The notes: generated by a model from the sequence alone, not told the origin. Shown: positions 33,782-44,575, counted from the first letter of the stretch. The stretch: 64,000 bases of DNA from Ligula intestinalis (GCA_036362985.1 JAYGXS010000004.1:11886930-11950929); one strand, 5' to 3'. Numbers and translations: made by a program.

Positions 33782-34139
33782 TGCAGTGACCCAATTCCGA
33801 GTGCAATTCTCGACCTCTCGTGACTGCTTGCATGTGCGCACCGGTGTCTGCCGACCCCGATCCCGTCTGGCCAATCAGCCGCCTGAGACTGACTCAAATG
33901 TGACCGCGCTGTGGTATCTCCCGCATCCTTATACTTCGGACGCGACCCTTTCGATTGTGGACGTACGCTCGTCCAGCTGCCAACCTCCTCCAACCTATTC
34001 TCCACAACCTCTGTACAGAGTATAATATTCCTTTCACCTGGCGTTTCACTTCTTCCCTTCCCCACACGGAACCGGGCCTGAAGGTCGCAGCGACAAGGGT
34101 TTTGCCTATTAAATTTAGCCACTGCGATTCGTATGTCCA
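33782..34139 (+). repeat. LTR-like solo repeat related to the TRIM LTR
   Basis: Starts TGCAGTGACCCAATTCC. Its second half follows the TRIM LTR order: a TACAGAGTATAATATTCC segment, a pyrimidine-rich stretch, then GGGCCTGAAGGTCGCAG and CCACTGCGAT. Similar halves appear at 44110, 45160 (inverted), 46385 and 60120. GAAGC precedes the element and recurs at 34141-34145, a possible 5-bp duplication if the end is at about 34139. Confidence 0.6.
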
Positions 34140-34665
34140 CGAAGCTGCCCGGTTGCAATTTCTTCAATATATATTTTTAGGGTAGCTCACTAGGTGCGCA
34201 CAACTTCGACCGTAGACGGGTTATTGAACGGTGCCCCATGGACGCCAGTAAAAGGCGAGGTCGTAAAGTTCAATGTCCCAGTTCCTAAAAGGGCAACCAT
34301 CAACCACCAGGGCCTGGCCGACTAAGAAATGAATGCGCAAACTTAAAGCAGCTACGATGAAGTGCAGTCAGTCAGACACTTGATGAAAATTACCCATGAT
34401 TAAATGAATACGTCCAAAAGCTTTCTTGGTTCCAGTTACACGTCCTCCGCTGCGAATGAATTTCTAATTTTAAAATACTAGTATCAGCATGATACCTTTG
34501 TAGACATGCAGATCACAGTATTAAAATAAAAAGCAACATGCCTAGGCAAGTAGTCGTCACCGGCCCTCGGGAACTCCCCACACGGTTTTAAGTGTCGCTC
34601 ATTCTTAGCCAAAGCTGACAAATCTCACTGCTTTTCTTCCATGTTAACAATTTCCGTTAATATAG
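34140..34665. other. Unassigned sequence
   Basis: Nothing recognised on either strand. Confidence 0.35.
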
Positions 34666-34983
34666 ACGAGCAGTTGGCGAGTATACGTAAGCTTTCGATA
34701 AATCCTCATCGGGCCATTACATCCATATGTGAACGAGTTACAAGTTAAACATGCATTACACTATCTTTGTCTGCTTCTCCTCCCCTAGACTGGCTCCACT
34801 AGCGCGCCCCCCCGCGTAACCATTCTTCGCTTATCGATCCCTTCCCGCGATTCCCACGACTCGCTTGTGAGAAAATATGAACATTATTGACCGCTTGCTT
34901 AACTTGTACCCCGTTCCCAGATAAATGTAATGGCCCGATGATAATGGATCGAAAGCCTACCTAGGCTTGCCAACTGCTCTTCT
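34666..34983. repeat. Fold-back repeat with hammerhead-like motif
   Basis: The left arm 34666-34720 and right arm 34927-34983 are inverted copies (GAGCAGTTGGC, then CTTTCGAT, then ATCGGGCCATTAC). The right arm contains CCGATGATAATGGATCGAAAG. The layout resembles the short elements at 35715 and 53360, but the arm sequence differs and I found no target duplication. The ~200-bp spacer is noncoding. Confidence 0.7.
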
Positions 34984-35705
34984 ATATTCTCTGATATAAA
35001 TTCTAAAATTTTAAAATGTCCTTTAACTCTATAATGTTTCTTTGTCCAAGACGCAACATTCAAACTATTGCTGTTCACAACTCCTTTCTTCGATTATCTC
35101 TTAGAAGCGCTGCATCAGCAGAGAGGAATAATAGTCCGCTTTTCTCCAAATTACCTTTCCCGAAATCTATTGCTGATTTTGTCGTTAGTATGAGCAGTAT
35201 CTTCCTCCTACTCATAATCTTTGTCAAAATACCCTCTCCTCCTTTTATGCCCTCATGTTCTGATCTATCCTTGAGTCTGCGTCGGAAACAGGTTACTAAA
35301 TGGTTGGATTATTATGCTATCCTAACGTTACGGGGACCCTTTTATATTAGACCTAACCACTGTTATCTCTTACTTTGGTTTTTGACGTACTAAGGGAACC
35401 CTAGCCATGCGACAAGAGTAGGTATTCTAATGTTGGCCAGCTAGCCCTTATCCAGGTGAATTTACCCATCAGCAGATAGGAGGGTGTTTGCCCGTTCGAC
35501 GTGACCATGACTTCTGAAACACCCGGACGCAGCCACCGAAAAAACGCTTTAGCTATCCAATAGAAAAATCTATACCAGAGGCGCCATATCTTGCTATTTT
35601 AGGTGAAGGAAACCTTTTTAAAGTACTGTTACACAGCCGTGGATGTCTGTACGAGCCAGTGCCGGCCAATGTGAAATAGGTGGCTTTACGTACACACAAA
35701 CAGGA
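34984..35705. other. Unassigned sequence
   Basis: One open frame of 125 codons (35016-35393, +) has no recognisable motif and no supporting context, so I do not call it a gene. Confidence 0.3.
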
Positions 35706-35714
35706 AGAGGCATG

Positions 35715-36177
35715 CCAATAATAGAGAAGACGTGAGTTCCAGGAAACAATTCAGAAGAAGAAGAAGATGCGATCACCGAAAAAAATATTTTTTATTTGCC
35801 TGACGTTTCAGATTCCCTCTGGAATCCTTAATCATAGGTGATGATGACGACAGCGGGCATAATTGTCACGCCATTATCAGGCCCGCATCCGACGTTGACA
35901 AGGCAACTGTGGCAATTAGTGAGTCGAACGCGAAGTGTCAAGCCAGTACCGCATCAAGTAAGACCCAAGCGGTGGCTACGGGAGTGAACAATTATCCCAC
36001 ACATGCGGATGACCACTATGAACTATAAATACGGTGCAGCCTGTGCATGTCTCCACCCCATCTGCGTATGACCATGACTTTGTTATCATCACCTATGATT
36101 AAGGATTCCCGAGGGAATCCGAAACATGAGGCAAATAAAACTCTTGTTCCAGTGGTCGCATCTTCTTCTTCTGAAGG
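35715..36177 (+). mobile_element. Short palindromic Penelope-like element, full length (463 bp)
   Basis: Flanked by the exact 9-bp repeat AGAGGCATG at 35706-35714 and 36178-36186. Begins CCAATAATAG...GAGTTCCAGGAA, as does the element at 53360. Two ~95-bp arms (from 35750 and to 36175) are inverted copies carrying GAAGAAGAAGATGCGA, TTTATTTGCC, TGACGTTTCAGATTCC and ATCATAGGTGATGAT. In the right arm ATGATTAA is followed by a perfect 7-bp hairpin (36103-36109 with 36114-36120, loop CGAG) and GAAAC, resembling a hammerhead ribozyme core. The ~235-bp centre is noncoding. It is probably mobilised by Penelope enzymes. Confidence 0.75.
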
Positions 36178-36209
36178 AGAGGCATGTCTACACACAAGAC
36201 AACAGTGCG

Positions 36210-36700
36210 GCCGTCATTTTCGACGAGGTCCACCATGTGTTCCACAGCTTGGCAGTGCATGGACGGTTTCTCACGCGGGGTTATAGGGAGAAGTGGACTT
36301 GCAGTACATCTACTCCCTAATCACCTCCTTAGACCCCGTGCAAACGCGGAGTAAAAAAGAACGGAGATGGGAGAGAGCGCCGGTGGCTGGCGCGACTATA
36401 GCACCCCCCCTAAGCATGCCGCCACACCTGACTCGTATCCAGACTGTGTGGGAGTGTCATAAAGGCCACATTAAGAAGGAGCCAGTTCAGCCTGAATCTC
36501 AGTCCACCAGTCCACAGAACACCCTGGGCTGACCACATGCTCCGAGTTACCCATCAGTTGGCAGCTTTCCAAACGAAATTTTCTCAGACCAACATGATAG
36601 CTCCAAGCACGTCAAATTGTTTGTAGTGAGGAAAATAGGCTGAGCTGTTGCACTCATTCTCTCTTCCCCCACCCTCCAGCATCAGCCAGTAAACATGCAA
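36210..36700 (+). repeat. Dispersed repeat modules F and D
   Basis: 36217-36250 (GACGAGGTCCACCATGTGTT) matches 55498-55535. 36350-36700 matches 56865-57170 and, inverted, 48085-48270; shared words include GGCCACATTAAGAAGGAGCC, GCTGGCGCG and CAGTTGGCA. Function unknown; probably retroelement UTR or LTR sequence. Confidence 0.65.
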
Positions 36701-37469
36701 AACAGACTGGACTGACGGCGTGGTCTGGTAAACCGTCAGCTGGCAGCCTTCTCAGGCTCGTAGCATAGAAGCAGCCTTAGTTTGCTGAGCTTGTATATTT
36801 AATTACATAATGACGGACGTAATTAAGGTCAAATTTGAAAATTACAGCGATCTATTTTTGCACATGCACTTACAAGGATGGTTTGAGTCAGCGCTAGAAG
36901 CTGATGCCTGATATTCCCGACACAGCCGTTCTTACAGCAGCGCCCACTCTGCCTACTGACCCTAGCCCATCTACCATTTAAGTGCATATCTTGCCATGCT
37001 ACGGGGCGACCGCGTGACATGCCGCGTTATCAATTAGCGATTTCCCTGCACACACCACAAGACTAGTTACATCACGTCAGCTTAGTAGGATATTACACGG
37101 CCAACGCCGTCTGACTCCCAGTCCAGTGATCAGTCCCTTAGCTCGGGCTGATGACTTGGTCTGGCAAAGCGCGAGTTGTTAGGACTACAAGCTATGGTTT
37201 CTAGTTAACCGTCTAGGTTTCAGATTCGGATTAAACATGGATCTGAAGGGCTACACGCGAAAGGAACCGAGGATCTAATTTCCCATACAGTACGAGATGC
37301 GTTTAAGAGCACACGGCATATGATTTTGGCATGAACACGCGTGGTGTAGGTGTTGATTAGGTATGATATAATAGTGTGGCGAAGCCGGCGGAATTCTACC
37401 GCAGGTTTTCATGGAGGTACATGTAGCCTACCAGGCCTCTATTGGGTGGGCAGCGTGGAAACTGAAGTC
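36701..37469. other. Unassigned sequence
   Basis: Only a short shared word, GCCGTCTGACTCCCAGTCCA at 37107-37126, recurs near 63510. Otherwise nothing recognised. Confidence 0.35.
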
Positions 37470-38740
37470 GAATGCGGCTACTGTATATCAAGGCCCCAGG
37501 AACTTGTTTATCAGTGTCTGTGCGATGGATTCGCAAGCGACCTGCCAGGCCGATGCGTGATGTGCATGTGTGGGGCTGAATAGACCCATGCGATAAGTGA
37601 ATGTGTTAGCAGTGGAAGCGGCGATATCTGCTATATGTTGGTGTCCCAGGCGCTGGTTTAAAAGACCCACTGCGGTTGGTTCGCAGGTGACCGACTGGGC
37701 CGATGCGTGAAGTGAAAGGAGGATCGCAATGGGGGCAGGTTAGGCTCGAATCCGCCGTGCTGGTAGAGGAATGGGTTGCGAGGATGGCAGATGGTTCAAC
37801 GGTGGGGGCGGAGAGAGTAGTGGTGTCCGTGGTGGTCAATGTTATGACCAGAAGGACTGTTGGAGTGTCTGATGCCGTGGAATTGGAAGTGGAGGGATGG
37901 CGCAGTGCCTTCAGAGATGACGGACGAAGACGATGCGTGCACGGAACTTGCACTAAGGGTGCGGGCAGGTTGGAAGGGCTTGGGCGTTGGTGAGGGTCGT
38001 CCGTTGGGTTCGTGACTTGTGGGCTCTCCTTTTGGCCTCAGCGGCAGCGATCCGTCCAGGTTCGCAGATAGCTGCGGCAGTTTTCAATGTTATTCTCCAA
38101 GCAGATCGGTCGCACGCGAGTTCCCCTAGGTCGTCATCTTGATTTGAATGCGCTTCACGGAATTCTTCGGGCTGTGCTTGTAGTGCTTTTATGTCCTCCC
38201 TGGCTGCGAGCACCCACAGCGACATCATCGTAGAACAGCCGCTTGGGTAGTGGCTGGAAGTCCATCCGCACCAAGTGACCGCTCCAAAGCAGTTGAAATT
38301 GTCTCAGCATGGCGTGGATATTGAGGATTCCCGTTTGCTCCAAGACTTCCGTGTCCGGGATTCTGTCCTATCATCTGTGCTTCAGTATTCCGCGGGAAAA
38401 GCTAAGATGGAAGTCGTTCGGTTTTTGAGCTTGGCTGGCGTAGACGGTCCAGGTCTCCGCTCCATACAGGAATATTGTGAGGACGATAGCCCTGTACGTC
38501 TTCAGTTAGGTTTGTAGATTGAGGCCGTGGCGATCCTTCACGGAAGCTTGGAGCCGATCAAAGACCTGGCTGACTTTAGAGATCCGGTGACCAATCTCAT
38601 CGTTGATTCTGGTATTGTGGGATAGCATGCTGCCTAGGTAAGCGAAAATGCCCAAATTCTGAGCCCAGCGCCGTTGAAATTGTGCTGGGAAGCATTGTAG
38701 TCGACACCAGGTTGCAGTTAGTGCATGACCACTGTGGTTT
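37470..38740 (-). pseudogene. RTE-like LINE 3' half with C2H2 zinc-finger tail
   Basis: Minus-strand frames read, in order, ILNIHAMLRQFQLLWSGHLVRMD and LPKRLFYDDVAVGARSQGG (38340-38210; the extreme end of RTE-type reverse transcriptases, WxGHxxRM then LPKR), then LACDRSAWRITLKTAAAICE, then the zinc-finger tail TCPHCDPPFTSRIGPVGHLR (37780-37700) and a second finger near 37540-37600. Further 5' (38740-38400), degraded AIVLTIFLYGAETWTVYA-like sequence is visible in another frame. Several frameshifts and stops. The upstream reverse transcriptase palm and endonuclease are absent. The TRIM-like element begins immediately at the 5' side, at 38746. Confidence 0.75.
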
Positions 38741-38745
38741 AGGTC

Positions 38746-39169
38746 TGTAGCGGGTCATGCCTGGCTGACTAGCTCGCGTCGAAGTGCACTTTCCCAAATG
38801 CTCACCGATGTGCTTTCTCGACATCTCGATCAGCCAATCATATCTCTCGCATCTATGAGGAGACGAATGAGGAGCTTGCACGCGTGCCTGACGCAAGTTG
38901 CCTATCTGCCCAAAATCTCCAGGCCGACCTACCCAATGAAAGATCTCCCTCTATCTGTCCTCTGGCCCGACTACTCTAAGACCTCACTTGGGCCCGGTCA
39001 ACCTACTGATCGGACGTATCTCTCCCAAGTCAATATATTCTCCTCTTCCGTTGCGTACACAATAAACTCTTCCATCTACTCTGGCCTTTAAAGACTTCTC
39101 TTCTCCACCAAGTAGCTATGGTCTGAAGATCGCATTTGCATGGTTAGACTCACTTAACCCCCTGCGATA
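38746..39169 (+). repeat. Left LTR of the TRIM-like element
   Basis: TGTAGCGGGT...CTGCGATA. The 3' end would match the inverted TGTAGC better as GCGACA, so a C-to-T change is likely. Contains AGCCAATCAT (CCAAT-like, 38831-38840) and ACAATAAACT (polyadenylation-like, 39059-39068). Confidence 0.85.
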
Positions 39170-39189
39170 TTGGTGACTTTCCGACGTGA
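39170..39189 (+). promoter_or_regulatory. Putative primer binding site
   Basis: TTGGTGACTTTCCGACGTGA directly follows the left LTR. It has the TGGTGAC...GACGTGA form found next to the LTR in flatworm Ty3/gypsy-like elements. The priming tRNA was not identified. Confidence 0.5.
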
Positions 39190-39905
39190 GATGAACACTC
39201 AACTTCTGATCTGGCTGAGCTCAATCATCATCAAACCTCCCTCGCCTTCAATTGAATTTCTCCTGTGTCATCTGATGTGACCGCGATATGGAGACTTTCT
39301 GCACCGACATCCTGTCGTGAAGCGAGGTCGATATCTTCAACCGCTCACAATTTCTAATGTGGCCTGCCTTTCCTGCGTAGTCGCCGACTTCCCGACCTGT
39401 CCCAACGCAGTTCCCTGCGTATTTGGCGATCTATGGGCATGTCCCTACGTATTTGGTGATTGGCATTCGCGACTTACTGCCGATAGCCCATTCAGCCCAG
39501 GTCATGGTTACTTCCCAATCCAACATAGATATCCCCTTATGAGTGTCAGCACCCAGATCTCCTTCTCAATCTCCACCCTTCCTTCTACTGCCAACGATTC
39601 TTCTGGTTCAACTCTTACTGATACGGCATACTGATTTGCTGTTAAAGTTCAACCCGGCCAACCAGGCTCCCTCACACGTGGTTGAGATGCCCAATCTCCT
39701 ACGACATGCCGATGCACGCGTAGTCCAGAAATTTCCTCCTACTGCAGACCCAGTAGCCCACGCGGACGCGAGATGACCTTTCCTCCTCCCAAGCGGCACT
39801 GGCGGCACTAACCCGCCTCTCGCAACCTCATCTTGGTACGTATCTCTCACACCTAACTTAACTATTCGTCCTACACTCGGATTCTTTCAGTTTCCTCGTT
39901 ACGGT
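39190..39905 (+). other. Internal region of the TRIM-like element
   Basis: About 715 bp, C/T-rich. A 105-codon frame (39317-39634) has no gag, protease or reverse transcriptase motif. CGTATTTGG(C/T)GAT repeats at 39417-39460 and a CCGACTTCCCGACC stretch nearby are probably spacer sequence. No evidence of a product. Confidence 0.5.
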
Positions 39906-39920
39906 CTCCGGGTGGAGTAC

Positions 39921-40344
39921 TGTAGCGGGTCGTGCCTGCCTGACTAGCTCGCGTCGAAGTGCACTTTCCCAAACGCTCACCGATGTGCTTTCTCGACGTC
40001 TCGATCAGCCAATCATAGTTCTCGCATCTATGAGGCGACGAATGAGGAGCTTGCACGCGTGCCCGACGCAAGTTGCCTCTCTGCCCAAAATCTCCAGGCC
40101 GACCTACCCAATGAAAGATCTCCCTCTATCTGTCCTCTGGCCCGACTACTCTAAGACCTCACTTGGGCCCGGTCAACCTACTGATCGGACGTATCTATCC
40201 CAAGTCAATATATTCTCCTCTTCCGTTGCGTACACAATAAACTCTTCCATCTACTCTGGCCTTTAAAGACTTCTCTTCTCCACCAAGTAGCCATGGTCTG
40301 AAGATCGCAGTTGCACGGTTAGACTCACTTAACCCCCTGCGATA
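39921..40344 (+). repeat. Right LTR of the TRIM-like element
   Basis: Same length as the left LTR and nearly identical. I see scattered substitutions (for example GTCATGCCTGG versus GTCGTGCCTGC, and AGTAGCTATGG versus AGTAGCCATGG), implying insertion well before the present but not ancient. Confidence 0.85.
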
Positions 40345-40348
40345 GGTC

Positions 40349-41644
40349 TTTACTTAAATAACGGAACGTCTAATTTCGGTAAGTTCAACAAAGTTATAGT
40401 ACGCTCCACTCTAAGCCTGAAGTCTGGAGTCTTCGAGGTCAAAAGTAAATTCCCGAGCAGTCAGCGGTTGGGTACTTTAATCAAAGAGGCATGATGGGCC
40501 TGGTAGATTGACTTGCCTATCACCATAAACCTATCGTTGACCAACCGATGCGAGATGTCGTGATTAATGACCTTTTATATTGCTGATGAGCGTGAGCCTA
40601 TGCCTCTACTGCGAACTCACTTTTATCTAGGCTCAAACCTTTGGTCTTCCAAGCCTGGGAGTGGAGCATGGCTCGCTACTTACTAGCGATTGGCTAATAC
40701 ATACCTAACATCAGATTTTATCTAAATGTGTCCCAGTAGCTTCTACGTTCTTGATTGGAATTGTCCACTATCATACAACGAATCAAATCGAATGTAAACC
40801 GAACTTCCGAAAGACACCTTCATTTAGGCAGGATTACTTAAACGGGTTTGTGATAATGCTCATCACACAGCATCACCCCACCTACCTTAGACATTTCAGA
40901 ATGTCGGCCTTGTAATACATATTTTCGGTCCCTGTAGTCCTTTCGTATAAACTTACATTTTGTTCTAATTTCCTGCTGGAAGGGAGGGCATTGTTATGTT
41001 TCCAAAGATATTTCGATTCGCGAATAATTCAAAGGCAAGTTTTTTAGTCGTTACTGGGCTTGTTTTTGTCACACGTAGCTGCGTAACACCCCATTCGCCC
41101 GTAGGAGTCTGGCCTAGAGATATTACCAGGCTAAAAAACTTCGTTCGTTCATGTGCAGTTTTGCAGTGCCTGGACAACGATTGACCGGCTTACGACCTAA
41201 GAGTTTCGTTATGCGTCAATCGCATGGTGAGCAATTTGCATCGCTTAGCATTACTACGTGTGATGTGTGTGTGGACCACATACTTTGAGGTCCAGTTGCC
41301 GGAGTCAGTGCCGAATGTGACAGAAGACTGTTCATCCGTTCACTTAATTTTCAGTTCGCGTGACTTGGCGACAAAACGGACCACTAAATCCTTGGCCGAT
41401 GTCCATACCCAAGTCTCCCCACGGCTTCCGGTTAATTCCGATGCATCCTTCAAGTAGGTTAAAGGTGTGACAAGTTCACTAAAGGCCTCACATTTGATGT
41501 TTCTCCATTCCTGCGCAAGTATAGTTTGAGGCAAATTCTAACCCGTTATCGTAAGATAACGGTTCACTTCAGGTTCGCTTGTGGCCTTACCACGCATTTA
41601 TTTTCTTTTCATAAGATAGTATCACGCTTAAGAACTTTTTTAAC
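40349..41644. other. Unassigned sequence
   Basis: No supported gene; opposing open frames of 60-77 codons at 40965-41534 overlap each other on both strands and carry no motif. Confidence 0.3.
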
Positions 41645-42040
41645 CTTTTATTCAGTAAAGTTAACTTGGTTACCCACGTTAGATACCCCAGCTCCTAATC
41701 CTGAGGGCACTGTTAGCTTGATTAATTTTGGCTTAGTTTAGTTTGTAGTTCATTATTTGGTTTATTATTTCAATTTTAGATTTTCTTTAGTTTATTATTT
41801 ATTTTAGTTAGATGCCGCCAACTTTAGATAAATATTCTTAAATAACTACTGTATACTAAAGTAACCATACCGAACTAAGCTTAAAAAAACAACATTGAAT
41901 AAAATAAAAACTAAACTGAAACTTAAATTCAATTAATAAACCAAATAAAAAAGTAAAAGCTAAACAAAAATAATACCACTGACAGAATTCTGGCGTAGGA
42001 ATATCTTACTTGGGCGAACAACTTAACTTTTAGCTTTTAT
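41645..42040. repeat. AT-rich fold-back element
   Basis: The two halves are imperfect inverted copies: left AGTTAACTTGG, GTTAGATACCCC, CAATTTTAG and TTTATTATTTATTTTAG; right CTAAACTGAAACTTAAATTC, ACCAAATAAAAA and CCAAGTAAGAT-type complement. Similarity is about three positions in four by eye over ~170 bp each. Looks like a MITE of unknown superfamily. No clear target duplication. Confidence 0.55.
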
Positions 42041-42792
42041 TCCGTGAAAGTTTGGGGGGTGTTTGCATGCTATTTTCTGTCTGGTCAAACAGCGCAATTC
42101 GCTATCCCTTTCCTGCCTACTGAAAGTGGATGGGAGGATAGATGCAAGTGAGACGAACGTCGTGCATATATTGGAGCCAGATTTCAACTGGTATTCTTCA
42201 CCATCCGAGGTCCGGGCTCTTGCAGCCGTTTCTGCGACGAAGCCGGTGAACGGGAGTTCCCCTAGGAGTACCTGCGCCTACGGACCAATCAATGGCCGAT
42301 GGAATAACCTTGGGAAACAGTTAACCATTTTCACTAGATCATATCCTTTAAATAAATTGTCCACCTGATCCCATTTTGCAGTGAAGGGAGTTATCAGGAA
42401 GGTTTGGGTTAGCGTTAATGGTACCAATAGATTGCTACAACTTTACCTGCAATTGCATCCTACTGTCACAGGCCATAGGGAACCAAATTGTCTGTGGTGC
42501 TGAAGCTTTAGCTGAGTAAAGTGCGATAACAGGACAAATAATTAACAATCTTTTTATGGTGAGTCCACACACTAAGGAGAGGTATCAGTGGCTGTTTGTA
42601 TTCAGATTTTTGGTAGGCCTTAAAAAGTAGATTGACATTGTCCAACTGTGAACTAGTCATGCATACACGCAAGTTTAAAACTAGCTACGCGGTTTTTGCG
42701 CGTAATTTCGCCGGCATCGGATGACAGCACTCTTGTTCGGGTGTAAATACACCTGCGGTTATTGACGTCACTGCTTTCAGGAATTCCAATTA
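42041..42792. other. Unassigned sequence
   Basis: An open frame of 101 codons (42063-42368, +) carries no recognisable motif. Confidence 0.3.
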
Positions 42793-43127
42793 CCTTGAGT
42801 TGACCTTATTATGAAAAAAAAACTCGAGTTTGGCGGGATTTGAAGCCGCATAGCAGAAAAGGCCTTTACGGGAACCCCAATACTCTAACCACTTCAGTAT
42901 CAGTATCAGTATATTGAGGGATATGTAAGAAAAATTCCTTTGAGTGCCCTATTTGTACATATGTGCAGTGGTAGCAAAAAATTTGTTGCTTAGACTGTTG
43001 GCGAGGCCAGTTGTCCTCACACTTGGGTCGATTTTACCCGCCCTTCTTTACCCGGCCTTCTTTACTATGCGGGTTCAAATCCCGCCGAAATCCTCGAGTT
43101 TTTTTCATAATAAGCTCAACTCAACTT
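42793..43127. mobile_element. Head-to-head pair of SINE 3' parts around a 120-bp repeat
   Basis: 42793-42897 (minus) and 43019-43127 (plus) are inverted copies of the SINE tail: TTGAGTTGACCTTATTATG, then A-run and CTCGAGTTT, then GGCGGGATTTGAAGCCGCAT at the left; the matching CTATGCGGGTTCAAATCCCG, CTCGAGTTTTTTT and CATAATAAG at the right. GGTTCAAATCC is a B box. Between them lies the 120-bp repeat also found at 15824. Confidence 0.7.
42898..43018. repeat. 120-bp dispersed repeat, copy 2
   Basis: Nearly identical to 15824-15942 from TATCAGTATATTGAGGG to AGTTGTCCT. Positioned exactly in the centre of the inverted SINE pair. Confidence 0.85.
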
Positions 43128-43165
43128 AAGCAAACCTATCAAACCTCCTAATAATTAAGTTAGCC

Positions 43166-43440
43166 TAGTAGTTATTCTGGTGGATTCTAGATGATTGCTT
43201 AGGAAATCCTGCTTGGACAGTCAGCTTGTTGTTCCACATTGGTGGATTCCATGCAAGTGGTAAAGTTGAGTGGGTAAAATCGACCCATGTGTGATTAAAA
43301 TCACGGCGCGAGGTGGGGCGTTTGTAGCTCAAGTGGTTGGGGCTTGGATTCCGGTAAAAGCCTTTTCATCTATGTGGGTTCAAATTCCGCCGAACCACTC
43401 GAGTTTTTTCACAATTGGGTCAACTTAAGTTTATCTATTC
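43166..43440 (+). mobile_element. tRNA-derived SINE, copy 2
   Basis: A-box-like TAGCTCAAGTGG (43326-43337) and B-box-like GGTTCAAATTC (43378-43388), then CACTCGAGTTTTTTCACAATTGGGTCAA. The upstream ~150 bp match 29424-29560, so both copies share a non-tRNA leader of unknown origin. Confidence 0.75.
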
Positions 43441-44109
43441 CTTCATAAGCATAACGGAAGACCACGAGGGGACATTACAGTCCAAAGGAGTCAAAGCCAT
43501 CAGAGTTCGTGCAGCAATCAAGTGCAGGGTGCAGACCATGATTTCATACAATAGCCCGCCTTCGTAGCCATTACTGCTGACCCACTGGCAACTTTATTGA
43601 AAGTGGAAAATATGCAGGCTAGTATCTACGAAAGTTTACAGGATTTATGGTTGTTAATGTTTTTCAAATTCCTGTCATCACAAGTTAAGCATAGTTGATA
43701 ACTGCTTTTTAATAATTCCTTGTGTAAGCGCTTTTTACACTGATTACCTGCTACAGAGAAAGTGTCCGTTGCTATGATACGAGAGGACGACGTTTTAGGA
43801 GAAGAACACAAAGACAATGAATTGAAAGAAAGACAAAATTACCTAGATCTTCGTCCACAGACAGCTCAGGAGTACCTTTTGCGTTTATTTTAGTGAAGTC
43901 CGGCTGAGCTGTAATGAAAGATATGAAAATATACTGGTCAATGGAAATATTCACATAAGGGCATACTTCAGGTGAATAAGTAACAGAACATAAGCTAGCC
44001 GTGCGACAGGGTGACGAATTATCGTAAGTTGCTGACCGCACCTATGAAATGAACTGTAGTGGCTCTGTAACGCCAATTAATCCTCCCGCGTCAGGCCATA
44101 CATGAGGTC
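43441..44109. other. Unassigned sequence
   Basis: Nothing recognised on either strand. Confidence 0.35.
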
Positions 44110-44520
44110 ATGTGATGGCAGTATCGGTCACCCGTGGGACAGCCAATCACAGGTGCCGCAAACTGCGCCAGTCCTCGACCCCTCACGCTGGCTAACGTGC
44201 ACACATACCAAAGCTTGCCTCATCAGGCCTGGCCAATCATCCCCCCGAGGCTGACTCGCACAAAGGCCGCTTTGTAAGCGCCTGTGGCGACACCGCGCTC
44301 TCACACATCGGATGCCGGTCGTCACGACCAGACGCATACCTTTACGAGTGTCAACCTCCTCCTACCTATCCTTTACTTCCACTGAACAGAATAATATCTT
44401 CCCTCTACTCTGACCTCCCGTTTCTTCTCCCCACAAAGAATCGGGCCTGAAGATTGTAGTGGCAAGCGTTTTACCTTATTAATTTTACTCCCCTGCAACT
44501 GTCGAGATACTCGCCCACGC
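44110..44520 (+). repeat. LTR-like solo repeat related to the TRIM LTR
   Basis: Contains CAGCCAATCACAGGTGCCG (CCAAT-like), CAACCTCCTCCTACCTATCC and CGGGCCTGAAGATTGTAGTG in the same order as 33782-34139. The 3' end near CTCGCCCA at about 44515 is only approximate. Confidence 0.55.
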
Positions 44521-44575
44521 CAAAAACAAGATGAGCAAAGAATTGGTTGAAGCCTCGTCCGCGAATAGGAACTCA

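Larger units (their letters stand above)
38746..40344 (+). mobile_element. TRIM-like LTR element, complete, 1599 bp
   Basis: Two direct repeats of exactly 424 bp (38746-39169 and 39921-40344), nearly identical, flank 751 bp of largely noncoding sequence. The 4-bp repeat GGTC (AGGTC if the edge is moved by one) lies just outside both ends (38742-38745 and 40345-40348), as expected for integrase-mediated insertion. Immediately after the left repeat TTGGTGACTTTCCGACGTGA fits the primer-binding-site region of Ty3/gypsy-like elements. GGGTGGAGTAC just before the right repeat fits a polypurine tract. No gag or pol is readable, which is the definition of a terminal-repeat retrotransposon in miniature. 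Confidence 0.85.

Noticed and set aside
35016..35393. 125-codon open frame with hydrophobic segments
   Set aside because: A/T-rich sequence produces hydrophobic chance frames; no homology, no exon-like borders.
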